NCBI RefSeq assembly: GCF_025642785.1
Contig: NZ_JANZKU010000006.1
Span: 1 to 64,000 of the forward strand
Length of the DNA stretch: 64,000 nucleotides
Reading direction: 5' to 3'
Source: Pseudomonas sp. RIT-PI-AD
GTDB lineage: Bacteria; Pseudomonadota; Gammaproteobacteria; Pseudomonadales; Pseudomonadaceae
The notes below the pieces were generated by a model. It made no database searches. It saw only the letters and a list, made by a program, of their open reading frames with translations, and was not told where the DNA came from. This document shows positions 7,246-16,827 of the stretch, piece by piece; the first letter of the stretch is position 1; each line of letters begins with the position of its first letter. The position numbers were made by a program, and so were the translations under genes.

Positions 7246-9549
7246 ATGACCGACGCGAATGTGGTGCACCTCAATACGGGCACCCAAGAGCAAACGCCAA
7301 CTTCGCCGGTAGGAAGGCTGCCCGTGGCGCTTATTCAGGTGCGCGACAAGGCTGCTCAGCAGCTGAAACAGGCGCTGCAGGCGCTGTTCGACAACGCGGA
7401 TGATACCCTGTTCGAGATGGCCGACCGCGCGACCAGCAACGCCGAGCAGAATACGTTCTTCGAGGCGATGCGCGATCTGCGCCTGAAGCGAAAGAGCATC
7501 GAGCGCACCTTCCTGCAGAAGGTGTTCGAAGCCTTCGCCGTACTCAATCAATACGAGATCGGCAAGCCTCCGCAACTGGATGCCGTCTCCTTCGACAATC
7601 TGTCGTTGGTTCAGAACGACGAGTTGGAAGAGTCGGTGGCGGTGGATGCCATGGTCGCCAAGGTGATGAGCCGCGATGGCCTCGCGCTCGGTTACCTCAC
7701 CACGCGCTTGAATACCCTCGTCAGCAAGAAGGTCGAGGACCGCAGCAATCCCCTCGGACCCCGGGCGCTCTGCGAGTCCTTCCTCGACGCCTGCCGCAGC
7801 CTCGGGGTGGAGATCCGGGTCAAGCTGATCATCCTCAAACTGTTCGAAAAATACGTGCTGGGCGAGTTCGAGCAACTCTATGCCGAAGCCAATCAGGTCT
7901 TGATCGCCGCTGGTGTCCTGCCCGAACTGAAATCCGCCGCGCCCGCTCGCCGGCCCTCGCCGCGCGGCCCCGCCACCCGGCAGGGTACTTCCACGGCGGC
8001 CGGCGTCGAGGGCGGCTTGGCGCCGGGGTATGTGGACGAAGGTATGCAGGAAGTGTTCGGTGCCCTTCAGGACCTGCTGTCCCAGGTGCGTGGGAGCGGC
8101 TTGCCGCGCCGTGAGCTGCCCGCCGACGCCATTCCGATTTCCAGCAATGACCTGATGCGCCTGCTCTCCCACCTCCAGCAGCATCTGCCGGTGCAGAACT
8201 TCGATGAGTTCGACGTGCGCGATAAGCTGGAGACCCTGCTGGTACGTGCCAGCGCCAAGAGCGGCAAATCGCGGGTGGTCGGCCAGGTTGATGACGACGT
8301 CATCAACCTGGTATCGATGCTCTTCGAGTTCATCCTCGACGACCGCACCCTGCCGGATTCGCTGAAAGCGTTGATCGGCCGCCTGCAGATTCCGATGCTG
8401 AAAGTGGCGGTGCTGGACAAGACCTTCTTCAGCCGCGGCAGTCATCCGGCCCGCCGACTGCTCAACGAAATCGCCTCCGCGGCTCTGGGCTGGGGCGATC
8501 AGGATGACGCGCAGCGCGACAGCCTGTATCAGAAGATCGAGCAAGTGGTTCAACGGCTGCTCAACGATTTCGTCGACGATCCGGCGATCTTCTCCGAGCT
8601 GCTCGCCGATTTCCTCGCCTTCACCGGCGACGAGCGTCGCCGCAGCGACCTGCTGGAGCAGCGCACCCGCGATGCCGAAGAGGGGCGCGCCAAGGCCATT
8701 CTCGCCCGCCAGCAGGTGGAGCACGCGCTGAACCAGCGCCTGCTCGGCAAGACCATGCCCGAGGTGGTGGTACGGCTCCTGGAGGAAGCCTGGAGCAAGG
8801 TCCTGCTGCTGACCTGCCTGAAGCACGGCGTGCAGTCCGAGGAGTGGCGCGCTGCCCTGGCCACGATGGACGATCTGATCTGGAGCGCCGAATCCCACGA
8901 CGAGCCGGAAGACCGCCTGCGCCTGCTGGAACTGGTGCCGGGCCTGCTCAAGGCCCTGCGCGAGGGGTTGGCCAGCGCCGCCTTCGATCCGTTCTCCACC
9001 GGCGAGTTCTTCAGCCAACTGGAAGCTCTGCACGTGCAGGCCTTCCAGCGCTTCAAACGGCCCTTGGACGAGACTGTCGCTGCGGAGCCCGACGTCCAGG
9101 AAAGCGAGGACGCGGCTGCCGGTAACGGTTTGCCGATTCTCGACCTGCCTCTGAGCCTGGATCTTCCCGCCGAGCCGCCCGCGATGGTCGAGGTGGTCGA
9201 GGAAATCGTCCTGCTGGCCCCCGGCGAGAGCCGCATACAGGAGGCCGAAACCGGCGTGCCGGAAGGCGATGCGGCCTTCGAACAGGTGGATAGCCTGCGG
9301 GTCGGGAGCTGGGTGGAGTTCCAGGAGGACGACGAGCACAAGCTGCGCTGCAAGCTGGCCGCGGTGATCAAGCCCACCGGGAAGTACATCTTCGTCAATC
9401 GCACCGGTATGAAGGTGCTGGAGAAGACCCGCATGGGGCTGGCCGTGGAGTTCCGCCGTGGAGCGGTACGCCTGCTGGACGACGCATTGCTGTTCGACCG
9501 GGCACTGGAGTCGGTGATCGGCAATCTGCGGCGTCTGAAAGGCGCCTGA
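7246..9549 (+). CDS. DUF1631 family protein
   Basis: Large cytosolic-looking protein of unknown function (767 residues from the ATG at 7246, which follows GGGAGA; a TTG at 7216 would add ten residues). It corresponds by position and family to the conserved hypothetical between nadC and ampD in P. aeruginosa. The chain is mostly predicted helix with acidic linkers around residues 215-265 and 610-690. The last 90 residues contain RVGSWVEF and KYIFVNRTGMKV, which look like a PilZ-type beta-barrel, although the RxxxR c-di-GMP motif is not evident. No membrane segment or signal peptide is seen. It is a single-gene unit followed by a terminator. Confidence 0.85.
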   Translation: MTDANVVHLNTGTQEQTPTSPVGRLPVALIQVRDKAAQQLKQALQALFDNADDTLFEMADRATSNAEQNTFFEAMRDLRLKRKSIERTFLQKVFEAFAVLNQYEIGKPPQLDAVSFDNLSLVQNDELEESVAVDAMVAKVMSRDGLALGYLTTRLNTLVSKKVEDRSNPLGPRALCESFLDACRSLGVEIRVKLIILKLFEKYVLGEFEQLYAEANQVLIAAGVLPELKSAAPARRPSPRGPATRQGTSTAAGVEGGLAPGYVDEGMQEVFGALQDLLSQVRGSGLPRRELPADAIPISSNDLMRLLSHLQQHLPVQNFDEFDVRDKLETLLVRASAKSGKSRVVGQVDDDVINLVSMLFEFILDDRTLPDSLKALIGRLQIPMLKVAVLDKTFFSRGSHPARRLLNEIASAALGWGDQDDAQRDSLYQKIEQVVQRLLNDFVDDPAIFSELLADFLAFTGDERRRSDLLEQRTRDAEEGRAKAILARQQVEHALNQRLLGKTMPEVVVRLLEEAWSKVLLLTCLKHGVQSEEWRAALATMDDLIWSAESHDEPEDRLRLLELVPGLLKALREGLASAAFDPFSTGEFFSQLEALHVQAFQRFKRPLDETVAAEPDVQESEDAAAGNGLPILDLPLSLDLPAEPPAMVEVVEEIVLLAPGESRIQEAETGVPEGDAAFEQVDSLRVGSWVEFQEDDEHKLRCKLAAVIKPTGKYIFVNRTGMKVLEKTRMGLAVEFRRGAVRLLDDALLFDRALESVIGNLRRLKGA

Positions 9550-9568
9550 TCCTCGCAAGCGACACTCG

Positions 9569-9595
9569 AAACGCCCGGCCGATGCCGGGCGTTTT
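9569..9595 (+). terminator. Rho-independent terminator after the DUF1631 gene
   Basis: Stem AAACGCCCGGC / GCCGGGCGTTT with a CGAT loop, ending in TTTT. It starts 20 bases after the stop codon. Confidence 0.9.
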
Positions 9596-9753
9596 CGTTC
9601 GGGGCTTTGCCGCCGGCGCGATGGGCCCTACCGTCACGTCGTGTTAAAACAGCCCCGGCGAATTCGTTCCAATCGGATGAACGACCTTTCGCCGGGCCGA
9701 CTTTCATGACGGACGTTCATCGATCCGTCCTGACGTACACCTCAGGAGCGCGC

Positions 9754-10314
9754 ATGTTGCTGGATTCCAATGGCTGGTTCGACGGCATCCGTCATTGCCC
9801 CTCGCCGAACTTCAATGCCCGTCCCAGCGCTGAAATATCCCTGCTGGTGATCCACAACATCAGCCTGCCACCGGGCCAGTTCGGCACCGGCCAGGTGCAG
9901 GCGCTGTTCGAGAATCGCCTGGACCCCACGGCTCATCCTTACTTCGCCGGTATCGCCGACCTGAGGGTCTCGGCGCATTTCCTCATCGAGCGGGACGGCG
10001 GCATCGTGCAATTCGTTTCCTGCCGCGACCGCGCCTGGCACGCCGGGCAGTCGTGCTTCGAAGGGCGGGAGAACTGCAACGACTTTTCCCTGGGCATCGA
10101 ACTGGAAGGCACCGATACCTTGCCTTACAGTGACGCGCAGTACACCGCGCTCATCGGATTGAGCCGTCGGTTGTTGCGTGCCTACCCAGCGATCGGAGCA
10201 AACCGTATCCGCGGGCACAGCGACATCGCGCCCGGACGCAAGACCGATCCGGGTCCCGCTTTCGACTGGCCGCGCCTACTGGAAGGGCTGCGCGAACGAG
10301 GAGAACCTTCATGA
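9754..10314 (+). CDS. ampD: 1,6-anhydro-N-acetylmuramyl-L-alanine amidase AmpD
   Basis: Cytosolic zinc amidase of peptidoglycan recycling that removes the stem peptide from 1,6-anhydro-MurNAc peptides and so keeps the AmpR activator ligand low. Loss of this activity derepresses AmpC. The start at 9754 (MLLDSNGWFDGIRHCPSPN, RBS AGGAG) gives 186 residues, the family length. The zinc ligand His34 is in LLVIHN, and the distal ligands lie in RGHSDIAPGRKTDPGP (His and Asp). It is followed by ampE with a 4-base ATGA overlap. Confidence 0.97.
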   Translation: MLLDSNGWFDGIRHCPSPNFNARPSAEISLLVIHNISLPPGQFGTGQVQALFENRLDPTAHPYFAGIADLRVSAHFLIERDGGIVQFVSCRDRAWHAGQSCFEGRENCNDFSLGIELEGTDTLPYSDAQYTALIGLSRRLLRAYPAIGANRIRGHSDIAPGRKTDPGPAFDWPRLLEGLRERGEPS

Positions 10315-11147
10315 GCTTTCTGGTCCTGTTGCTGCTGGTCTGGGTGGAGAAGTTTTCCGCCTGGCGCCGCCGCGTCCAGAACGATGGGCCCTGGCTGCGC
10401 CAATTGGCCGGGCTTCAGGCCCGGCCACGCTTGGCCGCCCGGCCCGGCCTGATCCTCGCGGTATCGGTCCTGCTACCGGTCTTGCTGCTGGCTGCATTGC
10501 TGCTGGTCCTGCAACCCTTGGCCTACGGCTGGCTGGCGCTACCGGTGCACCTGCTGGTGATGATCTACAGCCTGGGGCGCGGCGACGTGCTCGCCGAACT
10601 TGGCGCCTTTCGCGACGCCTGGCGCCGTGGCGACGGCGAGGCGGCCTACCGGGTGGCCGAGCGCGACCTGGGGTTGCAGGCCGAGGATCAGGCCGACCTG
10701 CTCGGCGGCGCCCAGGCTTACCTGCTTTGGCACGGTTACCAGCGGTTCTTCGCGGTGATCTTCTGGTATGCGCTGCTCGGGCCGACGGTCGCCCTCGGCT
10801 ATCGGTTGCTCGCCCTCACCGTCGAACATGCCACGGAGCCGGCCTTGCAGGCGCGCGCCCAGCAATGGCGGCATGCCCTCGACTGGCTGCCGGTGCGGGT
10901 GCTGGCGGCCAGCTTCGCCCTGGTCGGGGATTTCGTCGCGGTGAGTCGGGTGCTGCTTCATGACGTCCTGGCCTGGGACGTTCCCGCCGCGCGGTTCGTG
11001 ACCCTTTCCGGGCGGGCTGCGGCCGACGTGGCGCAGCCGGTGCTGGGGGAAAGCGGCGTCGCGGGGCTGGATGCGCTCTGGCAACTGCTGGTCCGCGCGG
11101 CTCTGCTCTGGTACGTGGCCTTCGCCGTCTGGGTCCTGCTGCTCTGA
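10311..11147 (+). CDS. ampE: Regulatory signalling modulator protein AmpE
   Basis: Inner-membrane protein co-transcribed with ampD; its biochemical role is not settled. It has 278 residues with an N-terminal hydrophobic start (MSFLVLLLLVWVEKFSAWRR), further membrane segments near residues 40-85 and 145-175, and one at the C-terminus. The family motif around FRDAWRRGD and the AWDVPAARFVTLSGRAAADV segment are present. Its ATG overlaps the ampD TGA. Confidence 0.94.
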   Translation: MSFLVLLLLVWVEKFSAWRRRVQNDGPWLRQLAGLQARPRLAARPGLILAVSVLLPVLLLAALLLVLQPLAYGWLALPVHLLVMIYSLGRGDVLAELGAFRDAWRRGDGEAAYRVAERDLGLQAEDQADLLGGAQAYLLWHGYQRFFAVIFWYALLGPTVALGYRLLALTVEHATEPALQARAQQWRHALDWLPVRVLAASFALVGDFVAVSRVLLHDVLAWDVPAARFVTLSGRAAADVAQPVLGESGVAGLDALWQLLVRAALLWYVAFAVWVLLL

Positions 11148-11402
11148 GGCAGGGCTCCGAAGCCGTTTCCCTTGTTATTGGCCGCCTGGCCATCCGTCAC
11201 GCCGGCGTGCGCCGCCACGCGTCTTAACCTTAATTTACAGAACGCTTCGACGAGATCGGTTACATAGATCGTCGGAGATGGCCTTGTGCCAATCACCGAT
11301 GGGCCGTCCATGCGACGGCTCGCGCTCGCTAGGGATGGGACGGGCGGGGCGTCATCGCGCCGCCTACGCATACATAACAATAAGTAGGAACGGAGGCGTC
11401 TC

Positions 11403-13433
11403 GTGAAGACCATGCTGTATCCAGCCATCGCGCTGATGAACCGCCTGAGCTTCGGCATGAAGTTCAGCTTGATCAGCGTCTTGTTTTTCCTGCCGATGAT
11501 CGTCACCGACTATTACCTGGTGCGCGATTCGTACCGACAATTCCTCGACACCCGCACCGAGCTGGAGAGCATCGATCTGCTTGGCGCGAGCCTGCACCAG
11601 CGTCGGGACATCGAGACGCTCAACGACCTGGTGCTGATCAACTCGGTGCTCGGCCAGTCCGGCCAGGCGGCGGACTTGGAGCGGCAGGCCACGGCCCTGG
11701 AGGAGCGCCTGATCGCCTCCCTGGCCGAGATGGCGCCGGTGGCCAGCGATCCCCAGGCGGTGCAGGAATTCGTCGCCAAGCGCGACGAACTGCTCGCCGC
11801 GTTGAAGGCGACCCAGGCGGACACCTCGTTGCAGGGCAAGAGTCCACGGGTGGCGAAGCTGGTGGGCGACGCGCAGATATTCAGCCGCTTCATCGCCACC
11901 CAGGCCGGCCTGAGCCAGGACGGCCAGCGCGACGTACGCCAGCTCACCGACCTGATCACCACGGCTACGGCCCAGGTCACCGCGGGCCTCAGCCGCGCAC
12001 GTGCCATCGGCAGTTATTCCCTGGGTCAGGGTTTTCTCAACTCGGCGTCGAGCAACCAGCTCGACGACCTGTTGCTGGAACTGGAGAAACTCCAGGCGGA
12101 ATATGCGCTGCGCATCCAGGACGCGCTGGAAGGCAGCCCGGGTGCCCAGCAGGCGTTGCAGGCCCCGGCCGATGCCAGTCGCGAGACGTTGAAGTCCGCC
12201 GCCGCGCTGCTGGAAGAAAAGGTCATCGTCGCCGATACCCTCGACACCCCATGGGCGCAGTTCTACGGGCAGCTCAGCGACGACATGGGCAAGACCTATG
12301 CGCTGGACGATGCCGCGCTGGGCTTCGTCAAGGGCCGCCTGGAGAAACGCCTGGGCGAGAAGCGCACGCAGACCGCGCTGCTGGTGGTGTCGCTGCTGGC
12401 GATCTTCCTCGCCATCGTCTATCTCTACGGCGGCTTCTACGTGTCCACCCGCGCCACCCTGCAGCGTCTCGGCGAAGTGATGGGCCGGGTGGCGGCGGGC
12501 GACATGACCGCCAGCGTGGAAATAGCCAGCCGCGACGAAGTCGGCGAACTGGGCCGGGCCTTCAATGAAACGGTGCAGAAGATCCATCACCTCATTGAGC
12601 GAGTCGGTCAGACCGTGGTGGAGGTGGAGGCCCAGGCGCAGCAGGTCGAGGCGGTGTCCGCCGAGAGCAACCGCTCGGTCGCCGGGCAGCGCAGCCAGAT
12701 CGAGCAGGTCGCCACGGCGATGAACCAGATGGCGGCGACTGCCCAGGAGGTGGCGCGCAGCGCCGCAGCGGCGGTGGACGGGGCGCAGAGCGTGAACCGC
12801 GAGAGCGCCAGCGGGCGCTCCCTGGTGGCGTCGCAGGTGAGCGGCATCGAGCGGCTGGCCGGGGAGCTCAACGAGTCAGTGCGGGTCATCGACCAGTTGG
12901 CGACCGACAGCGCGTCCATCAGCCGCGTGCTGGAGGTGATCAAGGGGATCGCCGAGCAGACCAACCTGCTCGCCCTGAACGCCGCCATCGAGGCTGCGCG
13001 CGCCGGCGAACAGGGGCGCGGCTTCGCCGTGGTGGCCGATGAGGTGCGCACCCTGGCCAAGCGCACCCAGCAGTCCACCGAGGAAATCGAGCAGATGATC
13101 GCCAAGCTGCAGGGCGGGGTCGGGGCGGCGGTGAAGACCATGAGCCTCAGCCACCAGATGGCCGACGCCACCGTCGGTCAGTCCGCCCAGGTGCAGCAGG
13201 CCTTGGAGAACATCCTTGCGGCGGTCGGCACCATCGTCGACCAGAACCAGCAGATCGCCGCTGCGGCGGAGCAGCAGACCGCGGTCGCCCAGGACATCGA
13301 CCGCAACATCGTGGCGATCAACGAAGCCGGCGAACGCACCGCCAGCGGCGCCGAGCAGACCGAGCAGGCCAGCCGCGAACTTTCGACCCTAGTGCTGCGC
13401 CTGAAGCAACTTATCGGCACCTTCCGCGTCTAG
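11403..13433 (+). CDS. Methyl-accepting chemotaxis protein
   Basis: Membrane chemoreceptor of 676 residues. A first membrane segment (about 20-40, [18 protein letters not shown]) is followed by a periplasmic helical ligand domain of about 285 residues, a second membrane segment (about 325-348), HAMP, and the cytoplasmic signalling domain whose hairpin tip is [32 protein letters not shown]. No C-terminal CheR/CheB-tethering pentapeptide is present. The GTG start at 11403 has GGAGG before it. By position it matches the transducer that precedes speC in P. aeruginosa. Its ligand is unknown. It is a single-gene unit. Confidence 0.95.
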   Translation: MKTMLYPAIALMNRLSFGMKFSLISVLFFLPMIVTDYYLVRDSYRQFLDTRTELESIDLLGASLHQRRDIETLNDLVLINSVLGQSGQAADLERQATALEERLIASLAEMAPVASDPQAVQEFVAKRDELLAALKATQADTSLQGKSPRVAKLVGDAQIFSRFIATQAGLSQDGQRDVRQLTDLITTATAQVTAGLSRARAIGSYSLGQGFLNSASSNQLDDLLLELEKLQAEYALRIQDALEGSPGAQQALQAPADASRETLKSAAALLEEKVIVADTLDTPWAQFYGQLSDDMGKTYALDDAALGFVKGRLEKRLGEKRTQTALLVVSLLAIFLAIVYLYGGFYVSTRATLQRLGEVMGRVAAGDMTASVEIASRDEVGELGRAFNETVQKIHHLIERVGQTVVEVEAQAQQVEAVSAESNRSVAGQRSQIEQVATAMNQMAATAQEVARSAAAAVDGAQSVNRESASGRSLVASQVSGIERLAGELNESVRVIDQLATDSASISRVLEVIKGIAEQTNLLALNAAIEAARAGEQGRGFAVVADEVRTLAKRTQQSTEEIEQMIAKLQGGVGAAVKTMSLSHQMADATVGQSAQVQQALENILAAVGTIVDQNQQIAAAAEQQTAVAQDIDRNIVAINEAGERTASGAEQTEQASRELSTLVLRLKQLIGTFRV

Positions 13434-13444
13434 CCGGCGCCGCC

Positions 13445-13476
13445 GCGGCCTGCCGGGCTTCATCGGCGCAGGCCGC
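13445..13476 (+). terminator. Possible hairpin terminator after the chemoreceptor gene
   Basis: Perfect 9-base stem GCGGCCTGC / GCAGGCCGC with a 14-base loop, 11 bases after the stop. There is no T-run, so it may only be a GC-rich hairpin. Confidence 0.35.
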
Positions 13477-13618
13477 CGGGGGCGGCGAATCCTGCGCGCC
13501 CGATAGGCCCGCTGCGACCGTTCGACGCGCGGCGGGCACTCCCGCTCCCGGCCGCCACCTAAGCTGTACATCACCCCATTCAGCGGGTGTGCGTCCGATC
13601 GCCTGCCGGGAGAAGCTT

Positions 13619-15760
13619 ATGCTCGAGTTCGACGAGAGCCACATCCGCATGGGCCAGGCAGCGACCGACAAGCGCACGGCCCTGCAAGCCCTGGCCCGGG
13701 TGCTGGTGGAGGAAGGCCTGGTCGCCGGGGATTATCTCGATGCGCTGCTCGCCCACGAAGCCCTGGACGCCGCCCACCTGGGCCGTGGCATCGCACTCTT
13801 CCAGGGCGTACCCGAAATCCAGCCACGGGTGCTCAGCCCTGGTTTGCGGGTGTTGCAATTCCCCGGCGGCATCGAGTGGGAAAGCGGGCGGCAGGTCTAT
13901 CTGATCATCGGCGCCGTGGCCGCGTCGGACGAACATGCGCAACGGTTGCGCTCCCTGAGCGGCGCCTTCGAGGGTGACTGCCTGGAAGCGGCGCTGCGCG
14001 GAGCCACCGACGCCGCGACGGTCCTGGTGCTGCTCCAGGACGCGCTGCGGGAGCGCGAGCCGGACGCCACGCAGGCGGAGCCGCCCGCCCCGGGCAGCCT
14101 GCTCAAGGCGATCGCCGCCGCGCCCGGGCTGGCCAGCGGTCCCGCGCATGTCCGCGCGCCGCTGCGCTTCGACTATCCGCCACGGGCCGACTCTCCGGCC
14201 CGCGAGCGCGAGCGGCTGCAAGCCGCCCTGGCCGAGGCCCACGGCGATCTCGACGGCCTGGTCGGCGACAGCCGTTCGCCGGCGATCCGTGAAATCTTCG
14301 CCACCCACCGGGAGATGCTCGCCGATCCCGGCCTGATCGAAACCGTGGAAGTCCGCCTGGCGCGCGGCGAAAGCGCCGAGGCGGCCTGGCACGAGGCCAT
14401 CGAGGAGGGCGCGCGGCAACTGGAGAGCCTGCGCGACGCGCTGCTGGCGGAGCGCGCGGTGGATTTGCGCGATGTCGGCCGCCGGGTCCTCGCCTGCCTG
14501 TGCGGGGTGGCGCTGGAGCGCGAACCCGACGAGCCCTACATTCTGGTGATGGACGAGGTGACCCCCTCCGAGGTGGCGCGCCTCGACCCCGCGCGGGTTT
14601 TGGGCATCCTCACCGCGCGGGGCGGCGCCACCGCCCACAGCGCCATCATCGCGCGGGCCCTGGGCATTCCGGCGTTGGCCGGCGCCGGTGCCGGGGTCCT
14701 GGCCTTGAAGCCGGGCACAGCGCTGCTGCTCGATGGCGAGCGCGGCCAATTGCATGTGACGCCGGCGCCGGATACCTGCGCCAGCGCCGAGCGCGAACGG
14801 GACCGCCGCGCCGCTCGCCGGCGCCTGGCGGAGGCCCAGCGCCACCAGCCGGCGCTGACCCGCGACGGCCACGCCGTGGCGGTGCACGCCAACCTGGGCG
14901 ATACCGCGGGTGGCGCGGCGGCGGTGGAGCAGGGCGCCGAAGGGGTCGGCCTGCTGCGCACCGAACTGGTGTTCATGGCCCATCCACGCCTGCCGGATCT
15001 GGACACCCAGGCGACGGCGTACCGGCAGGTGATGGACGACCTCGCAGGCCGGCCTTTGGTGGTGCGCACCCTGGACGTGGGCGGCGACAAGCCGTTGCCC
15101 TACTGGCCGGTGCCGGCCGAGGACAATCCCGGCCTCGGCCTGCGCGGTATCCGCCTCAGCCTGCAACGCCCGGAGGTCATGGAGACCCAGTTGCGCGCGT
15201 TGCTGCTGGCCGCCGCCGGCCGTCCCCTGCGGATCATGTTTCCCATGGTCGGCACCCTGGAGGAATGGCGCGCGGCGCGGGACATGACGCTGCGGGTGAG
15301 CGCGGAGATCGCCCATGGCGACCTGAGCCTGGGCATCATGGTGGAGGTGCCGTCTGCGGCCCTGATCGCCCCGGTGCTGGCGCGGGAGGTGGATTTCTTC
15401 AGCATCGGCACCAACGACCTGACCCAGTACGTGTTGGCCATCGACCGCGATCATCCGACCCTTTCGGCCCAGGCCGACGGGCTGCACCCGGCGATCTTGC
15501 GGCTGATCGACATGACCGTGCGCGCGGCCCACGCCCAGGGCAAATGGGTCGGCGTCTGCGGCGAGCTGGCGGCCGACCCCCAGGCGTTGCCTCTGCTGGT
15601 GGGCCTGGAGGTGGATGAAATGAGCGTGTCGGTGCGCAGCGTCGCCCAGGTCAAGGCGGGAATACGCGAGCTGGACATGCAGGCCGCGCGGGCCCTGGTG
15701 GAGCGCGCCCTGGCCCTGGGCAGCGCGGTCGAGGTGCGGGCCCTGCTGGACGCTTTCTGA
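13619..15760 (+). CDS. PTS enzyme I fused to a degenerate EIIA domain, no HPr
   Basis: Phosphoenolpyruvate-protein phosphotransferase-type protein of 713 residues from the ATG at 13619 (RBS GGGAGA). Residues 1 to about 150 look like a fructose/mannitol-type EIIA, but the active-site motif GIAxPHG reads GIALFQG, so the phospho-accepting His is replaced (about residue 62). Enzyme I follows directly: the active His lies in GGATAHSAIIARALGIPA (about residue 339), the PEP-binding segment is GVGLLRTELVFM, and the catalytic Cys is in GVCGELAAD. The HPr module that sits between these domains in FruB-type proteins is absent. No EII permease or HPr gene is nearby. It may feed another PTS HPr or act in regulation; this is inference. 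Confidence 0.85.
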   Translation: MLEFDESHIRMGQAATDKRTALQALARVLVEEGLVAGDYLDALLAHEALDAAHLGRGIALFQGVPEIQPRVLSPGLRVLQFPGGIEWESGRQVYLIIGAVAASDEHAQRLRSLSGAFEGDCLEAALRGATDAATVLVLLQDALREREPDATQAEPPAPGSLLKAIAAAPGLASGPAHVRAPLRFDYPPRADSPARERERLQAALAEAHGDLDGLVGDSRSPAIREIFATHREMLADPGLIETVEVRLARGESAEAAWHEAIEEGARQLESLRDALLAERAVDLRDVGRRVLACLCGVALEREPDEPYILVMDEVTPSEVARLDPARVLGILTARGGATAHSAIIARALGIPALAGAGAGVLALKPGTALLLDGERGQLHVTPAPDTCASAERERDRRAARRRLAEAQRHQPALTRDGHAVAVHANLGDTAGGAAAVEQGAEGVGLLRTELVFMAHPRLPDLDTQATAYRQVMDDLAGRPLVVRTLDVGGDKPLPYWPVPAEDNPGLGLRGIRLSLQRPEVMETQLRALLLAAAGRPLRIMFPMVGTLEEWRAARDMTLRVSAEIAHGDLSLGIMVEVPSAALIAPVLAREVDFFSIGTNDLTQYVLAIDRDHPTLSAQADGLHPAILRLIDMTVRAAHAQGKWVGVCGELAADPQALPLLVGLEVDEMSVSVRSVAQVKAGIRELDMQAARALVERALALGSAVEVRALLDAF

Positions 15761-15806
15761 AGGCGCGCGGGTCGCGGCTTCGCCGGGCGCGACGGCCCTG
15801 ACCGGC

Positions 15807-16604
15807 TCAGCGCGGATCGGCCGGCGGGTCCCAGCCGAACACCGCACAAGCGTTGGCGGTGCTGGCGGCGGCCAGCGCCTCGGCATCGATGCCCTTGAGC
15901 GCGGCGAGGTGGGCGCAGATGTCCGGCAGGTGTTCCGGGCTGTTGCGTTGCTTCGGGTACATCGAGGGCGCCATGTCCGGGGCGTCGGTTTCCAGCACCA
16001 GCGCTTCCAGCGGCAGGCGTGCGACGACCGCGCGCAGGCGGTTGGCCTGCGGCCAGGTGGGCGCGCCGCCCAGGCCCAGCTTGAACCCTAGCTTGAGGTA
16101 CTCGCGGGCTTCCTCGTAGCTGCCGGCGAAGGCGTGGACGATACCCGGACGCTCCAGGCGCAGGCGTTTCAGGGTGGCGATGCAGGCGGCGTGGGCGCGG
16201 CGCACGTGCAGCAAGGGCGGCAGATGGAATTCCGCGGCGAGACGCAGCTGCGCCTCGAACAGGCCCTGCTGACGTTGCGGGTCGAGGTGCGGGACGAAGT
16301 AATCCAGGCCGAATTCGCCGAGGGCGCAGAGCCGCGGATCGCCGCGCAGCCGCTCCAGCCACGCGCGCAGCGCCTCCAGGTGTTCGGGCTGGTGCCTATC
16401 GAGGTACAGCGGGTGCAACCCCAGGGCGGCGCTCACTCGCGGCTGCGCGCAGGCCAGGTCCCACACCCGTTGCCAGTTCTCCCGGTATACCCCGAGCACC
16501 ACCAGCCGCCGCACGCCCAGCGCCTCGCAGCGGGCGAAGACCTGCGGGCGGTCGGCGTCGAAGTCCGGGAAATCCAGATGCGTGTGGGTATCCACCAGGT
16601 GCAT
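15807..16604 (-). CDS. TatD family metal-dependent hydrolase
   Basis: TIM-barrel metallo-deoxyribonuclease/hydrolase of the TatD/YjjV family, 265 residues. Metal ligands are visible in order: N-terminal DTHTHLDF, ALGEFGLD, LLHVRRAH, IVHAFAGS and the C-terminal LETDAPDM. It probably acts in DNA or tRNA nucleolysis or repair in the cytosol; the exact substrate is not readable from sequence. It is convergent with the enzyme I gene and divergent from the AsmA gene. Confidence 0.9.
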   Translation of the reverse strand: MHLVDTHTHLDFPDFDADRPQVFARCEALGVRRLVVLGVYRENWQRVWDLACAQPRVSAALGLHPLYLDRHQPEHLEALRAWLERLRGDPRLCALGEFGLDYFVPHLDPQRQQGLFEAQLRLAAEFHLPPLLHVRRAHAACIATLKRLRLERPGIVHAFAGSYEEAREYLKLGFKLGLGGAPTWPQANRLRAVVARLPLEALVLETDAPDMAPSMYPKQRNSPEHLPDICAHLAALKGIDAEALAAASTANACAVFGWDPPADPR

Positions 16605-16827
16605 GGCGAGGTCTCGACAAGGGGGTAGTCAGGCGCGGAAACCCTCGCAGAATCGGCCTTTTCGCCGACGCTTTCCACCCCGCGGGAGCGACCAGGGGAG
16701 TCATCGCGGCCTTTTGCCAGTCGATAGAGACAGGTCGACGAACGCGATCGATGCGAAACGATATCAATGCGGCACCCGATCGCCGGTCCAGGCCGGTGCG
16801 GAAAAGCCGCTGCGGAGGAGAGTGCGG

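Noticed and set aside
7153-9558. 801-residue open frame on the minus strand opposite the DUF1631 gene
   Set aside because: It is the antisense shadow of a GC-rich gene. The plus frame has a good RBS, a known family match and a terminator; the minus frame has a composition typical of reverse-strand translation (Gln/His/Leu/Arg-rich) and no recognisable domain.
13580-15886. 768-residue minus-strand frame opposite the enzyme I gene
   Set aside because: Antisense shadow. The enzyme I frame carries intact catalytic motifs.
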